Positions 34,088 to 45,937 of a stretch of DNA of 64,000 nucleotides are shown piece by piece. Origin of the DNA: Cranoglanis bouderius (Eukaryota; Chordata; Actinopteri; Siluriformes; Cranoglanididae). The stretch lies in contig CM042565.1 in assembly GCA_023630585.1 (NCBI GenBank), positions 3,921,513 to 3,985,512 on the forward strand. The letters run 5' to 3'. The translations under genes and the position numbers were made by a program. The stretch's first letter is position 1; each line of letters opens with the position of its first letter. The notes beneath the pieces are model-generated. The model did not search any database. It had not been told where the DNA came from and worked only from the letters and a program-made list of their open reading frames with translations.

Positions 34088-34766
34088 ACAGAGAGAGAGA
34101 GAGATAGAGAGAGAGACAGATAGATAGAGAGAGAGAGAGAAAGAGGATTTGGTTATGGAAAATTCCTCTGTCCTTGTAGCACTGGAGTCTGATTAAGTAG
34201 TTTAAACACACTCTCCAAGAGCCACTCTGTGTGCGTATGTGCGTGTGTGTGTGTGTTTACGACCTCCACACACTCGACACACTGCAGCCTTTGAGAGAAC
34301 GAGAGAACGAAGGATAAACTTCATCTCCTTCTCCTCTCAAAATGATCTATCCAGCTTGAAAAAAAAAAAAATAATACAGACAACAAAAGACAGACAAGTC
34401 TAAGTGTATGTAATATATCTGCATCGGCTCAAGTGCATTCGTTCTAGACTTACAATAAAGAAAGCTGTCTGTTTAAACGCCTTTAGTGTGGTAAACTGTA
34501 CATTTCATAAATAGCTACCGAGTCCTCTAAACAAAAGGTTGTAATAAAAGGACATTTTTGGAGTTGAAACAATTTTCTAGTCTCTAAGCAAACATAGTTC
34601 AGTGAACATACTTAAGGCTAATCCAAAATGGATGGATCGTGTTTAACAGAAAGCTAAGGAAGTTTGTGAAGCTGATGAGATCTTTTAATTAACAAACGAC
34701 TACTATGTGATTAAGTGAAATAGAATGAGTCCACCTCCCTTAGGGTTAGACCACTTTCTTCCTTCC

Positions 34767-34801
<35 letters not shown>
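34088..34801. repeat. (GA)n and (CT)n tracts with plain sequence between
   Basis: An interrupted GA/GATA array lies at 34088-34144 and a CT array at 34765-34801. The two tracts are complementary. Nothing gene-like lies between them. Confidence 0.85.
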
Positions 34802-34803
<2 letters not shown>

Positions 34804-36139
34804 CAAGATGGCTTTGCTTCAGCCACAAACACTGGACAATCTTGATCTATATGGTGGTGATAAAAAAAAGATAACCGAGTGCACTAGGGTTCCAAATCTG
34901 ATCGTCAAAAAACTTTTTGTTGTTGTTGTTCATCAGTTATTGAAAATGAAAGTTTTTGTCAAATGATAGGAAACAAGACTTCACCATTTTTCAATAGTAC
35001 AAATGAAAAACCTTTAGGAGTAATAATGCATAACACACAGAGGCACTGTATATAACTGAGTCAATAATATGGTTAGTTATTATTAAGTTGTATCAACGTT
35101 TACACAAGGAAAGTTCCTCGTATTGAGTTGAGGGTTGAGTTACGCACGTGCTGAAGTTGATTTTCAGGGCTTCCCATTGAGAGTATGGTGAGAGCAAGAT
35201 GGTGTTTTTCGAGTCTGAGTTCCGCATAACTGAGACACGCCTCTGAACTTCCCTGCATATGCAGCTGTCTGAATAGAACTCAAGTCTGTACTTATATTTA
35301 TGGTACACATACGGTACACAAGTTTGGTATTAAATCCTCACTACATTCTCAGAAATTAAGGTAGCAAACTGAACCGTTACAAATTATTTAAGGTACAGGA
35401 CAAGGAAAGGTTGGTATCTTTAGTTCTAAGAGTGTATACATGTGTAACTTGTGAAAATGGCTCCATGATATGATAAACAACACCTGAATAAAACATACAT
35501 ACAATAATTTTGAAAAAAAAAAGAGAAAAAAAGAAGAAGAAGGTAATAAACAGGATTATCAGAAGTTCACTTTCATTCACATCTCAAAATCTTTGAAGAG
35601 GATATCTATAATAAAATAAATTGTTACTGGAAAAAAAAGAAATTGTTAACTGACTCATTTTTGAATTTCCGATGATATCACTTGAAAATATGAAACGAAA
35701 ACAAGAGAACAAATTTCTCATACCATCGCATATTTTGTGTTACTGATCCAGTTTATCATATAGGAATGAATGCTTCAGCTCTCACAGCCTCTTTTACATG
35801 AACAGTGCAGCTTGGAGTATTCAGAGGTTTCACCAGAAAATTATTACATACAGCTGGTTAGTGTAGTCATCTGGGACACAACAGTCATGTGGATTGTTCT
35901 AGATTTGTGTCTGAAAAATGTGGTCAAGTTTCACATTGCCTTAAAAGTCTGAAAGAAGACTTGAAAGAAATCTGGGCTTTTCTTTCACCCTTTAGATTAC
36001 TAGGAGAAAATCAGATATCTGTCTGTGAAAAGGATTCTGAATTAACTGCCTTTGGCAAAGCGACTGAACAAATGCACTCCAGAGCACTTGACTGTGCTCA
36101 CTTACTCTCTTTTTTTTCTGTCTGTTTTTTTCTCTTTTT
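34802..36139. other. Non-coding flank upstream of WSCD2 coding exon
   Basis: No repeat or gene recognised. It ends in a strong pyrimidine tract leading to the putative splice acceptor at 36140-36141, so it is most likely 5'-UTR intron of WSCD2. Confidence 0.4.
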
Positions 36140-36141
36140 AG
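36106..36141 (+). promoter_or_regulatory. WSCD2: Putative splice acceptor before first coding exon
   Basis: A tract of T and C (TTTTTTTTCTGTCTG, then TTTTTTTCTCTTTTTAG) ends in AG at 36140-36141. This would start the exon at 36142 with 312 bases of 5' UTR before the ATG. The first, non-coding exon or exons would lie further upstream and are not recognised. Confidence 0.5.
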
Positions 36142-36244
36142 TCTGACTCACGCTTGATTGACAGCTGACTCGGTGGGAAAGAGACCTCGAGAGAAAGATA
36201 GCGTCAGGGAAAGTGCTATCGCCTTTCGTCTCGTCTTTCACAAC

Positions 36245-36295
36245 ATGGCTTCCACACACACCCACACAATGACAGAGAAAAAGTACTGGAGTTGA
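36245..36295 (+). promoter_or_regulatory. Upstream ORF in WSCD2 leader
   Basis: If the exon starts at 36142, the leader holds a 16-codon ORF (ATG 36245, TGA 36293) in a good initiation context (A at -3, G at +4). A second uORF runs 36336-36401, and a third ATG at 36429 opens a 63-codon frame overlapping the main start out of frame. Such uORFs would lower translation. Confidence 0.4.
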
Positions 36296-36453
36296 CTTTT
36301 TGTTCTTTAGCACATCGCCATTTTAAAGCCTTTCAATGTCCTCTCGTAGCAGCATCAGGCCTTGGAGCTGTGGAAGAAACCATTCAAGAGGCTATTTTTA
36401 GAGAAAGAACGGCTCGTAGAACTTTTTCATGTCTGTTCGTGAGCCCAGAGGCC

Positions 36454-36751
36454 ATGGCACGGCCCTTGCTGAAGATCCAGCGCTATTTCCGCCGCAAGCC
36501 TGTGCGCTTCTTCTCCTTCATCCTCCTCTACCTTACAGCTGGCAGTCTTGTCTTCCTCCACTCGGGCTTCTCGGGAGATTCGGGCTCTGGGGGTGGACAC
36601 GGCCCACTAGCATCAGTTGAGGGGCGCACGGCTACGTCCGCCGAGGGTTTGGGCAATGTCAGGAGGGCATTTAAGGACATGCGAACCACGCGAAGGTTCG
36701 GGCTCACCTGGACGAAAGCAAGAAACAGCAAAGAACCCGAGGAGGGCAGAG
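36454..36751 (+). CDS. WSCD2: WSCD2 coding exon 1 (N terminus, membrane anchor)
   Basis: Codes residues 1-99 plus one base. The ATG sits in GCCATGG, a strong context. The frame is open back to 36292, but with no in-frame ATG, so this start is chosen. The N terminus has basic RYFRRKPVR (10-18) followed by a hydrophobic segment (about 19-35) ending VFLHSGF: a type II signal anchor of a Golgi protein. This basic-anchor pattern is the mark of WSCD2 rather than its paralogue WSCD1. Residues 40-99 are a low-complexity Gly/Ser- and charge-rich stem. The donor is GAG|GTAGAG at 36751/36752, phase 1. WSCD proteins have two WSC domains and a sulfotransferase-like domain, and recent work reports sialic-acid O-sulfotransferase activity; that domain is outside this window. 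Confidence 0.95.
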
Positions 36752-37984
36752 GTAGAGTCCATTTTATCACCAGTACACCAATACATCAACACATTTCATT
36801 ACTAATACATCAATACACCATTGACCCAAGGGTATTCTATTGATCTATAAGCTGTTTAGATTTAATATCAGCACAATTGTAACATCAGCTTTAAGATACA
36901 CAATATATCTTAATGTTTTTTGGTAATGAACACGTAAAGTATTTTCCCATGTTTGGGGATCCATCTGATGTCAGATGTGTGTGTACAACTGTAAATATAT
37001 ATAAGATATTCTTGGGAAAAAACTAATAAAATGCTTCCTGTTTCGAAATACCATTTTAACGCTTTAATTTCACTTTGTTACAGTGATATCATAATAACCT
37101 GAAATAATGTCTGAATTTCAAAATAAATAAATAACTCAATAATTCAAGAAAGTGAGCCAAGTCATCAAGTTTAAGGTTGAGAAACTCATACTTAGTATTA
37201 ATTTAATTATTTTGCCCTATACAGAGCTTTCTGTTATTTTTAAGATATCGTACCATATTTGACCCTCAATAAGATCAATAATACTTTTCTAATTTATATT
37301 GTTCTAAAATTTGAAGCTGTAGAATAGTTTGGTGTAACATTGACAGCTCTGACTCTGAATCGTATCATTTAAATGTCTCAATGTATTGTTTTAGTCTGGC
37401 TTGACATTTAAAGAATGAAATAAATAAGCTGAGCCCTGTCTTACATTGCTAAGATATGACTTGCCTTTGTGTAAATTCCCAACTAAAAGGTAATGTCTGT
37501 GAGTATGCGTAGAAAAAGCAAAGGTTTTACAAGTTTTAGATAATGCTTTTTTTTTTTTTTTTGTATGATTGAGGTGTAATTTCTTACCTGCATTCACACA
37601 CTGCAGATAGGCAAATTCAATGAATATTTCTCTTTATTGGATTGTTTTTAAAGAAATATAAGATGTTTAAGCCAATTTCTATATATTTCTATTCACTCAA
37701 GCTTGAAATTGTCTTATTCTATTTGCAGATAATTTTGTTCATTTCAAGTGCTTATTTCTAGAAAGAAATTATTTGGCAATTGCAAGCTTGAAATAGACTT
37801 CCTGGTCTTATATTTGTTATTTGTTATGTTATTTTCTACGATATAATTTCTTGCAATGCAGGGCACTTCTGGCATCATCTGCGCATACATATAGTTCCGA
37901 AAAAGGCCTTGAATTTATCGAACAACATTTTACAGTGCCATATAGTGGACATTTTATTCTTTAATGAATTTTAAAAGATGTATC

Positions 37985-38170
37985 CATGCGAACAATCGGC
38001 AGCTTGCTGTGTTACAAGAGGAATAAAACACTCGAGGTCATGCTGTTATTATAAAATAATTGGGGTGCTAACAGTAACTCCGCTTTGCATCAGGGTGCGT
38101 CACACGACCCTTTTGTTGATTATTTTCCTATAACAGCACAGCATGTCATGTTTTTTCCCTTACAAATATA
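37985..38170. repeat. Hairpin-repeat family, inverted terminal pair
   Basis: GAATAAAACACTCGAGGTCA and TGCTGTTATTATAAAATAAT are followed by spacer GGGTGCGTCACACGACCC and then GTTGATTATTTTCCTATAAC with AGCATG. It is the same facing-arm layout as at 20.3 kb, with a larger spacer. Confidence 0.7.
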
Positions 38171-38721
38171 AACGCTAAAATGAAGTGTGATTGACAAGTA
38201 TAATTCTAGGTTGGAATAGTTTTAAGAAAAAGGTTAAGGAGCTCATTAATTGCGTCAACAGCAAGGTCATATGTCTTTCGTCAATTGCTTTTACACAGTA
38301 ATGACCCAGCACAGACTTAGTAATTGCTGCTCACTCCTCTCTCTCATTCTCAGTGTCTGGGGAGAAAACTGAACATGGCGCTCTTTCACTGTGTTTAATG
38401 GAAAGAGGGCTGTTTGTGCCAGCCTCTCTGTAACAAGCTTAATTGCCAGAATGAGGTTGGCGGTGGCGCAGCCTCATGCTGGACACTATACTGATAGGCA
38501 AAGAGAACAAAGAGAAGATTCATGGTTTTATAGGATTGGAATGTGGACGTGTCGCCAACTAGGCGTAGAATGGAGTGAAAAATTTGTGGCATGACAGCTG
38601 ATCGTCCAATATTTTATAATATCACAATGTAAAGACTCAAGAAAGGTTGTATGTACTTAGGATCTTATTTATTAGTTGTGGCAAATGTAATTCTTCTTTT
38701 TTTAAAAATATAGATATACTA

Positions 38722-40124
38722 CAGTTGCCATCAAAATTATTCAACCCCCATTGCAATCAGACTTATTGTCAAAATTTACAGAGTTTCAGCTGTTTGCAAT
38801 GAACAAGTCAAACAAAAGCATTTGAAATAGCTCAACACAACGAATGCTTCAAGTGGTTTCCCCAAATTCAACTGAAGATGCAACTTATAATGACTTCTCC
38901 CGTTTCGGAACGATTCAACCCCTTCATGGCAAACATCTTTAGTACTCAGTAGAGCACCCTTTTGCTGTTATGACCTGCTGCAAACGAGATGCATAGCCAG
39001 ACACCAGCTTCTGGCACCGTTCCTGAGGAATCTTAGAGCAATGGCCTCCAGTTCAGTAATATTCTTGGGTTTGCGTGCTGCAACCGCCTTCTTCAAATCC
39101 CACCGGAGATTTTCTATGGGGTTCAAGTCAGGTGACTGTGATGGCCCTGTAAAATCTTCCAGGACTTCTTCTGGAGCCAAGCCTTGGTGGAATTTGAGGT
39201 ATGCTTGGGATCATTGTCCTGTTGGAAGGTCCAATGATGCCCAAGCTTCAGCTTCCTTACAGACGGCATGACGTTTTCTCCTAGGATTTCCTGATACTTC
39301 AATTAATCTATCTTGCCTTCCACACGCTGCAGGTTTCCAGTGCCAGAGTATGCAAAGCAGCCCCAGAGCATCACCGAGCCACCACCATGCTTGACTGTGG
39401 ACAGAGTGTTCTTTCTTCATTCTTCTTTCTCCAGACATACCGCTGATCCATCGTGCTGAAAACTTCCAGTTTTGTTTCTTCGCTCCACAGAACAGAATTC
39501 CAAAACTTCTGTGGCTTATTTATATGATTTTGTGCCGACTTTTCTTGTGCTTTTGGGTCAGTAGTGGTGTACGTCTTGGAGTTCTGGCATGGAAACCTTC
39601 TGCGTTTAGTACGCACCATATTGTGCTCACTGAAACCTCAGTGCCTGTTGCCACCAAGTCTTGCTGCAGGTCTTTTGCAGTCACTTGAGGGTTTTTCACA
39701 ACCTGCCTTCTCAGAAATCTGGTTGTAGCCTTTGATAGCTTCCTTTTTCTGCCCCATCCAGGTATTGCATGTATTTTCTGCCCCTAGCCAGTTCAGGTAT
39801 TTCATGTGTTCCAGCTCAAGCACACCTGGTGCAACTAATGAAGCCCTTGATTAGTTGCATCAAGTGTGTTTGAGACAACACCTGTTTTGCATATTTGTGC
39901 TGTTGTGAGGGATTCTATTCAGGGGGTTGAATAATTTTGAGACTGGAGAAGTCATTATAAGTTGCATTTTCAGTTGAATTTGGGGAAACCACTTGAAGCA
40001 TTCATTGTGTTGAACTATTTTAATTGCTTTTGTTTGATTAGTTCATTGCGAACAGCTGAAAGTCTGTAAATTTTGACAATAAACCTGATTTGCAATGGGG
40101 GTTGAACAATTTTGATTGCAACTT
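38722..40124 (-). mobile_element. Tc1-like transposon, inactive (family 1)
   Basis: About 1.40 kb. Left end CAGTTGCCATCAAAATTATT, right end inverted AATTTTGATTGCAACTT, with TA at each side (38720-38721 and 40125-40126). On the minus strand the transposase is broken into frames: N-terminal part 39823-39638, central part 39619-39371 with VLWSEETK, and C-terminal part 39180-38968 with QSPDLNPIENLRW. The first catalytic Asp position reads Glu (WSEE), and several frameshifts are present, so it is dead. A second copy of this family lies at 60775-62166. Confidence 0.9.
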
Positions 40125-40126
40125 TA

Positions 40127-41305
40127 CATACTATATGGCCAAAAGTATGTGGACACTCCTCCTAATGATTGAGCTAAGGGGTTTCAACCACACCCATTGC
40201 TAACAGGTGCATAGATTCAAGAACATATCCATGCAGTCTGCTTAAACAAACACACAGTAGATTGGGTTGTACTGAAGAGCTCAATAACTTTAAATGCAAT
40301 TTTATAGGATGCCACCTTTGTCACAAAGCAGTTTGTGAGATTTCTGCCCTGCTACATCTGCCCCGGTCAACTGTAAGTGCTATAATTGTGAAGTGGAAGC
40401 ATCTAGGAGCAACAACAGCTCAGCCATGAAGCGGTAAACCATGCAAACTCACAGGGTAGGGCTGCCTATTCTCTGTTGCATCACTACAGAGTTCCAAACT
40501 GCCTCTGGAAGCAACATCAGCACAAGAACTGTGCTTCATGAAACAGGTTTCCGTGGCCGAGCAGCTGCACACGAGCTTAAGATCGCTATGCGCAATGCTA
40601 AGTGTGGAGTGGTGTAAAGCACCACCACTGTACTCTGGAGCATTGGAAATGTGTTCTCTGGAGTGATGAATCACGCTTCACCATCTGGCAGTCTGATAGA
40701 TGAATCTCGCGAGGAGAACGCTACCTACCAGAATGCATAGTGCCAACAGTAAAGTTTGGTGGAGGAGGGATGTTCCGGGGGTGTTTTTCAGGGTGTGAAC
40801 CCCTTAGTTCCAGTGAAGTATGTAGACACCTGACCATCACACCCATATGTGCTTGTTGAACATCCCATTCCAGATTTAGTCCCCCTTTGCTGTTATAATA
40901 AACTTTCCACTAGATTTTGGGGCGTGGCTGTATGGATTTGTGTTCATTCAGCCACGAGAACATTGATGAGGTCAGGCACTGATGTTGGGTGAGGAGGCCT
41001 GGGGTGCAGTCGGTGTTCCAGTTCATCTCAGAGGTGTTCAGTGGGGTTGAGGTCAGGGCTTCGTGCAGGACACTCGTGTCCTTCCACTCCAAAGTTGGCA
41101 AACATGTCTTCATGGAGCTCGCTTTGTGCACAGGGGCATTGTCATGCTGGAACAGGTTTGGGCCTCTTAGTTCCAGAAATTGTAATGCTATAGCATACAA
41201 AGACATTCTATACATTTGTGAGCTTCCACTTTTGTTGGAACAGTTTAGGAAATAACTACATATGGGTGTGATGATCAGGTGTCCACATACTTTTGCCATA
41301 TAGTG
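40127..41305. mobile_element. Tc1-like composite with inverted halves (family 2)
   Basis: Both ends carry the terminal CTATATGGC ... AAAGTATGTGGACAC in inverted orientation. The left half (to about 40800) has a decayed transposase on + (SDESRFTIW-like text near 40660-40690). The right half (about 40802-41305) is a separate copy of the family in reverse: it starts with its own TAGACACCTGACCATCACAC end and holds, on minus, FQHDNAPVHK (about 41160-41130) plus a diverged SPDLNP block. A short derivative appears to have inserted into, or recombined with, a longer element. No intact transposase. Confidence 0.8.
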
Positions 41306-41339
41306 CATATTATCATACCTGTGATTAAATCTATGTTTC

Positions 41340-41740
41340 AGGTTACCTTATGGGCTAGCATGTGTTTGTTTTGGTTTTTGTTCTAGTCCTTTCTTCGGCC
41401 TTGTCCTGTCATTGGTTTGTTTCCCGATTGTGTCCATCTGATTCATGTTAGTTATTGATTAGTTGGTCTGTGTGTACCTTGCTGTTTCTTTGTTTTGTCG
41501 CCGTGTGTTATTGTGCATATTTGTATCTTGAAGTCTGATTTTCATTTTCTTGTTTTCTGGGGTTTTTTTCTGTTTCTGTTTGTTTGTTTATTTGTTTTTT
41601 ACTCTTACCTGATTCAGCCTTATCCCTTTTGGAGGTCAGATTGCAAGGCTCTGTACACTTTGATGTCCCAGAGTGTACTCATAGCTAATCTTGGCTTTTA
41701 TTAAACTCTAGTGCCATTGTTTATGAACGCTGATTTATTC
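41340..41740 (+). repeat. LTR-like interspersed repeat, copy 2
   Basis: Same family as 6950-7380: TTCTAGTCCTTTCTTCGGCC, TGTCATTGGTTTGTTTCCCG, ATTGTGTCCATCTGATTC, then a T-rich stretch and TTATTAAACTC near the end. Probably a retrotransposon LTR or its remnant; termini not identified. Confidence 0.4.
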
Positions 41741-42794
41741 TGTTGCCGTTTTTACTAAGTTAATTAATAAGATTACAGATCAGAAGCCTCTCCACACTTT
41801 TATATAATTATCTTGGATCTTATGATTGGAATGCATAGTGTATGGTGTGTAGTGTGGACAGATTATTATATATTTTGAACCAGGCTGCTGTGCACAGCTG
41901 GGCATATTTCTAGTTTAAAAAAAAATCACATTTAGCTCTGTCCCAGAGGTGGAGGAGTCTTTGTAATAGAATATACTCTGATATTATTGTGATAGTTGTA
42001 CCTAATGTCATCTCATAGGCCAAGTGATTCACTTAGTGTGTTATGAAATAGAATGTCAATTGACCTACATTATCTTCAGCATAAAACTAGAGGTCATACA
42101 TGTTTAGCATCTTTGTGCGCTCTGTCAGACCTAACTGTTATTTTTTTGTAGCTTTTGTGCAAACTGCTAATTAGCTAATCATACTATCTCTTCAATTACA
42201 TTGTAGCTTTCTATTCCATAAGTATTGCTGTTTTCAGTGGGAGCTCTGAAGACCTGCTCCATTTTGAGCTGTTTTGAGCTACTATTGGGCAAACTTGTAA
42301 ATTCTCTTTTCTGGTGACTTTGTGGTACAGTAATTACATGCTCTATCCCAAAAGACTATTTTAAAAATGGCCACAAAAGTTCTCTATTCTGCTTTGTTGG
42401 CAAGTGTGCATTAATTCCTAATATTAGGTATTTTAAATACATATCATACCTCAACTCAATAATTAAGTCATATGCCTATTATGCGTATACATTAGTGCTG
42501 CAATTGAACCATGATCCTCATTTTAGTTATGCAGCAAGAAATTAATTATAGGCTACAGTGCATGATATCATCATGGCAACCATAGTGTGTGTGTGGAAAT
42601 GAAGGACTAAAATTTATCTAAATAAAATAATTAATTTGCTATTTAAAAAAAAATAATATTCAGATATGACTAAGCAAAGCATCCAAAATCATATATCTCA
42701 CCATGATATAAACAAGATAAACAGAATAAAGCAATTGGTGGAAAGACTCTGTTTTGTTGTGTTTCGTGTACTGTTATGAAAGGAATCAAAAACT
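41741..42794. other. Intronic sequence, nothing recognised
   Basis: AT-rich, no gene, splice signal or named repeat seen. Confidence 0.4.
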
Positions 42795-43143
42795 TGGGAG
42801 TGTGCTGTTATAGGAAAATAATTTGACAAAATAACAGGGTGGTGTGATGCAGCCCAGCACAAAATCCCAAAGGTGATTACAGTCAAGTCCATAAGTATAT
42901 GGACAGTGACACAATTTTCATAATTTCCACCACAATGGATTTGAAAATAAGCAATCAAGATGTGATTGAAAAGTAGACTTTCAGCTTTAATTCAAGGGGT
43001 TTAACAAAAAATGCATTAACTGTTTAGGAATTATGGCCAAGAGTGGTTAAGAAGTTGGACTACTTATTCGAAGGTTGTGAGTTCAAATCCTAGCACTGCC
43101 AACCTGCCGCTGTTGGGCCTAGAGTAAAGCCCTTAATACTTGA
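42795..43143. mobile_element. Mosaic: hairpin repeat, Tc1 arm, SINE
   Basis: Three fragments lie head to tail. Bases 42795-42862 are a hairpin-family end (GTGCTGTTATAGGAAAATAA, GGTGGTGTGATGC). Bases 42880-43033 start CAGTCAAGTCCATAAGTATA, preceded by TA, the terminal arm of a further Tc1-like family, without its other half. Bases 43034-43143 are a tRNA-derived SINE head (AGAGTGGTTAAGAAGTTGGA, B-box-like GTTGTGAGTTCAAATCC). Confidence 0.75.
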
Positions 43144-43976
43144 TCCAATATTATATATCTGTGAGTGGGAAGAGTATGTGAACCTCTAGGATTAGCAGTT
43201 AATTTGAAGGTGAATGACAATCAGTTGTGAATGAGCTTCACAACACTTGTTTGTGCAAGTGTATCATGGCACGAAAAAATGAAATTTCTGAGGAGCTCAG
43301 GAAGAGAGTCGTTGATGCTCATCAGGTGGAAAAGGTTACAAAACCATCTCTAAAGAGTTTGGACTCCACCAATCCACAGTCAGACAGACTGTGTACAAAT
43401 GGAGGAAATTCAAGACCATTGTTACTCTCCCCAGGAGTGGAGACCAACAAAGATCACTCCAAGAACAAGACATGTAATAGTCTGCGATGTTCCAGTCTCA
43501 TTGATGGAACAATGAATTCTGAATTATACCAGCGAATTCTAAAGGAAAATGTCAGGACATCTGTCCGTGAATTGAACCTCAAGAGAAAGTGAGTCATGCA
43601 GCAAGACAACAACCCTAAACACACAAGTCATTCTACCAAAGAATGGTTAAAGAAGAATAAAGTTAATGTTTTGGAATGGCCAAGTCAAAGTCCTGACCTT
43701 AATCCAATAGAAATTTTGTGGAAGGACCTGAAGCAAGCAGTTCATGTGAGGAAACCCACCAACATCCCAGAGTTGAAGCTGTTCTGTACTGAGGAATGGG
43801 CTAAAATTCCTCCAAGCCAATGTGAAGGACCGATCAACAGTTACTGGAAGCATTTAGTTATAGTTATTGCTCCACAAAGGGGTCACACCAGATACTGAAA
43901 GCAAAGGTTCACATACTTTTACCTCTCGCAGATATGTAATATTGGATCATTTTCCTCAATAAATAAATGACCAGGT
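43141..43976 (+). mobile_element. Tc1-like transposon, deleted copy (family 3)
   Basis: Inverted arms TATCTGTGAGTGGGAAGAGT (left) and CTCTCGCAGATATGTAATAT (right) match the copy at 55001-56158. Plus-strand transposase: N-terminal helix-turn-helix MARKNEISEELRKRVVDAHQ (from 43266), frameshifted soon after, then an open 100-codon piece 43596-43898 beginning MQQDNNPKH and containing SPDLNPIE. The middle with the first catalytic Asp is missing. Outer ends are truncated. Confidence 0.85.
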
Positions 43977-45321
43977 ATCAGAATCAAGAATCCAACAGAG
44001 CTGTGGTATAATTTCATATAACAGGGTGCTTTGTATTTGGTAAGCATTTGGTAAGCTCTATACAGAGATCCAGATCCAGTTCCAAATTTAACCAGAGCTT
44101 TTAATATTCTCTACTTTTCTGGCTTGGTCAAGGCAGCACTTTTTTTGTTGCTGTTTTACTTTCCTTCCTGTTCTGTTAGAGGACCTTTAAGCACTCCTTG
44201 GAACACTGCCATCAAAATTCATTTTCTAATTAAACCAGACTGGCTCCTAAATCTATGAGTGCAACAGTTGCAGAACCTGAGATAGAAGCCAAAAAAAAAA
44301 AAAAATGTAACAGGGAGTTGTGCCCATCTCTTTTCATTAAGATGATCCTCAATAAGGTTTAAACATTAAGAACAGATGGCTCTGGATGGTAAACCTTTAG
44401 TCTCATGCCACTGGCTCTCCCCAGCCATATGTGAGATGTCATCTACAATTAACCTCTGATAAAAAACAGGATAGCTGCACCTTCAGCTTTAAGATAAGAT
44501 TAGATTGAGTCATTGCTCACAGCTTGTACTTTCCAAGCTCTGTTTAAAAAAAACATTAAATCATAACCCTGGCCTGGGATTGGGTTTCCTTATTCTTCTG
44601 TTTATCAAAATACTGTAACATATGCTTGAACAAATCATATCTAAAAACACCCCCTTTAGCATGATTTTTGTATTGTATCTCAGTCATGTCATACGGCTCG
44701 GTATAGTTCATGAAACACTATAATGTGATTATGCAAAGCAAGATTAAAAACTGCCTCATGTTCTCACAGAAATGTCAAATTGATCAACAAGCACAAGAAA
44801 GGCCATGCAGTCTCATATTCAGAGTAGATGAAAATGTTGAATATTGGATCTTAATGCTCCTTATACATTATCCATGAGTTTGAATAATACACACGCTTAA
44901 ATTAAAGACTGTGAGGTCATTTATCATCATGCCCTTCTTTCTACAGTCTTTCTATGGCTACATTTTAAAAAATATATCTAATATTTTTGGCTCCGGGTTC
45001 AATGCCTCCATTCTGCCTCCTTGTGGCCCTTGTCACAGCTTCAATAATTTCATTAATGTGCATCCGTGAATGGCTGTTTTATGTCTCATTTGCAGGACAT
45101 GGCAGGAGCTGTTTGTAGATCAGTATTATTTTTTTCCTGAAATGCATGATAAAACACATATTAGCACTAATTTAGCATATTCTTGGTACTTTCAGCTAAA
45201 ATTCAGAATGTGTGATCCATTGTAATATTATGCAATGTGGCCATAATGTGCAAATTTCTATTTAGATACAGTTCTTTGCTATTCTTTTTCACAGTCATGC
45301 AGTAGGGTCCAAAATTCTGAC
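43977..45321. other. Intronic sequence, nothing recognised
   Basis: One short stretch (GCTGTGGTATAATTTCATAT, 44001-44020) hints at a hairpin-family fragment. Otherwise no gene or repeat recognised. Confidence 0.4.
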
Positions 45322-45349
45322 TATATATATATATATATATATTATATAC

Positions 45350-45390
<41 letters not shown>

Positions 45391-45418
45391 CACACACACA
45401 CACACACACACACACACA
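45322..45418. repeat. (TA)n then (CA)n microsatellites
   Basis: TA arrays 45322-45341 and 45354-45386, then CA 45391-45418, which touches the left end of the next transposon. Confidence 0.9.
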
Positions 45419-45937
45419 GTGCCCTCCACTAATATTGGCACCCTTGGTAGAGGACTGTGAACAATTCTTTATTGTTTAACCTTTTGATCTTTTGTAAAAA
45501 AAAAAAAAATCGCAAAAATACTCTACTCTCATGGATATCAAACAATTGCAAACAAAACACAAGTTTATCAAAAAAAAAAAAATCTTTGTTAACTATAGGT
45601 GTGCAACAGTTATTGGCACCCCTATGAATTCATACGAAAAAAATTTATTTGAAGTATATTCCCATTGATATTTTACATTTTTTAGCACACCTGAGTGACT
45701 AGGAACAGGATGCCATGGCCATTTCAGTCCCCTGACTTGAAACCCATAGAAAACCTGAAACTGAAGAGGAGAGTCCACCAGCGTGGACCTCGAAATTTGA
45801 AGGATCTGGAGAGATTCTGTATGGAGGAATGGTCTCAGATCCCTTGCCATGTATTCTCCAACCTCATCACGCATTATAGGAGAAGACTCAGAGCTGTTAT
45901 CTTGGCAAAGGGAGGTAGCACAAAGTATTGACTAAAA

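Noticed and set aside
36292..36453. N-terminal extension of WSCD2 by 54 codons
   Set aside because: The frame is open but starts with TTG, contains no ATG, and does not look like the family. The ATG at 36454 has a strong context and gives the expected N terminus.
43034..43143. Possible tRNA gene
   Set aside because: Same reason: a SINE head with a B-box-like word and a non-tRNA continuation, lying within a mosaic of repeats.
43596..43898. Short standalone 100-codon gene
   Set aside because: It is the C-terminal part of a Tc1 transposase inside a deleted element, lacking the DNA-binding domain and the first catalytic residue.
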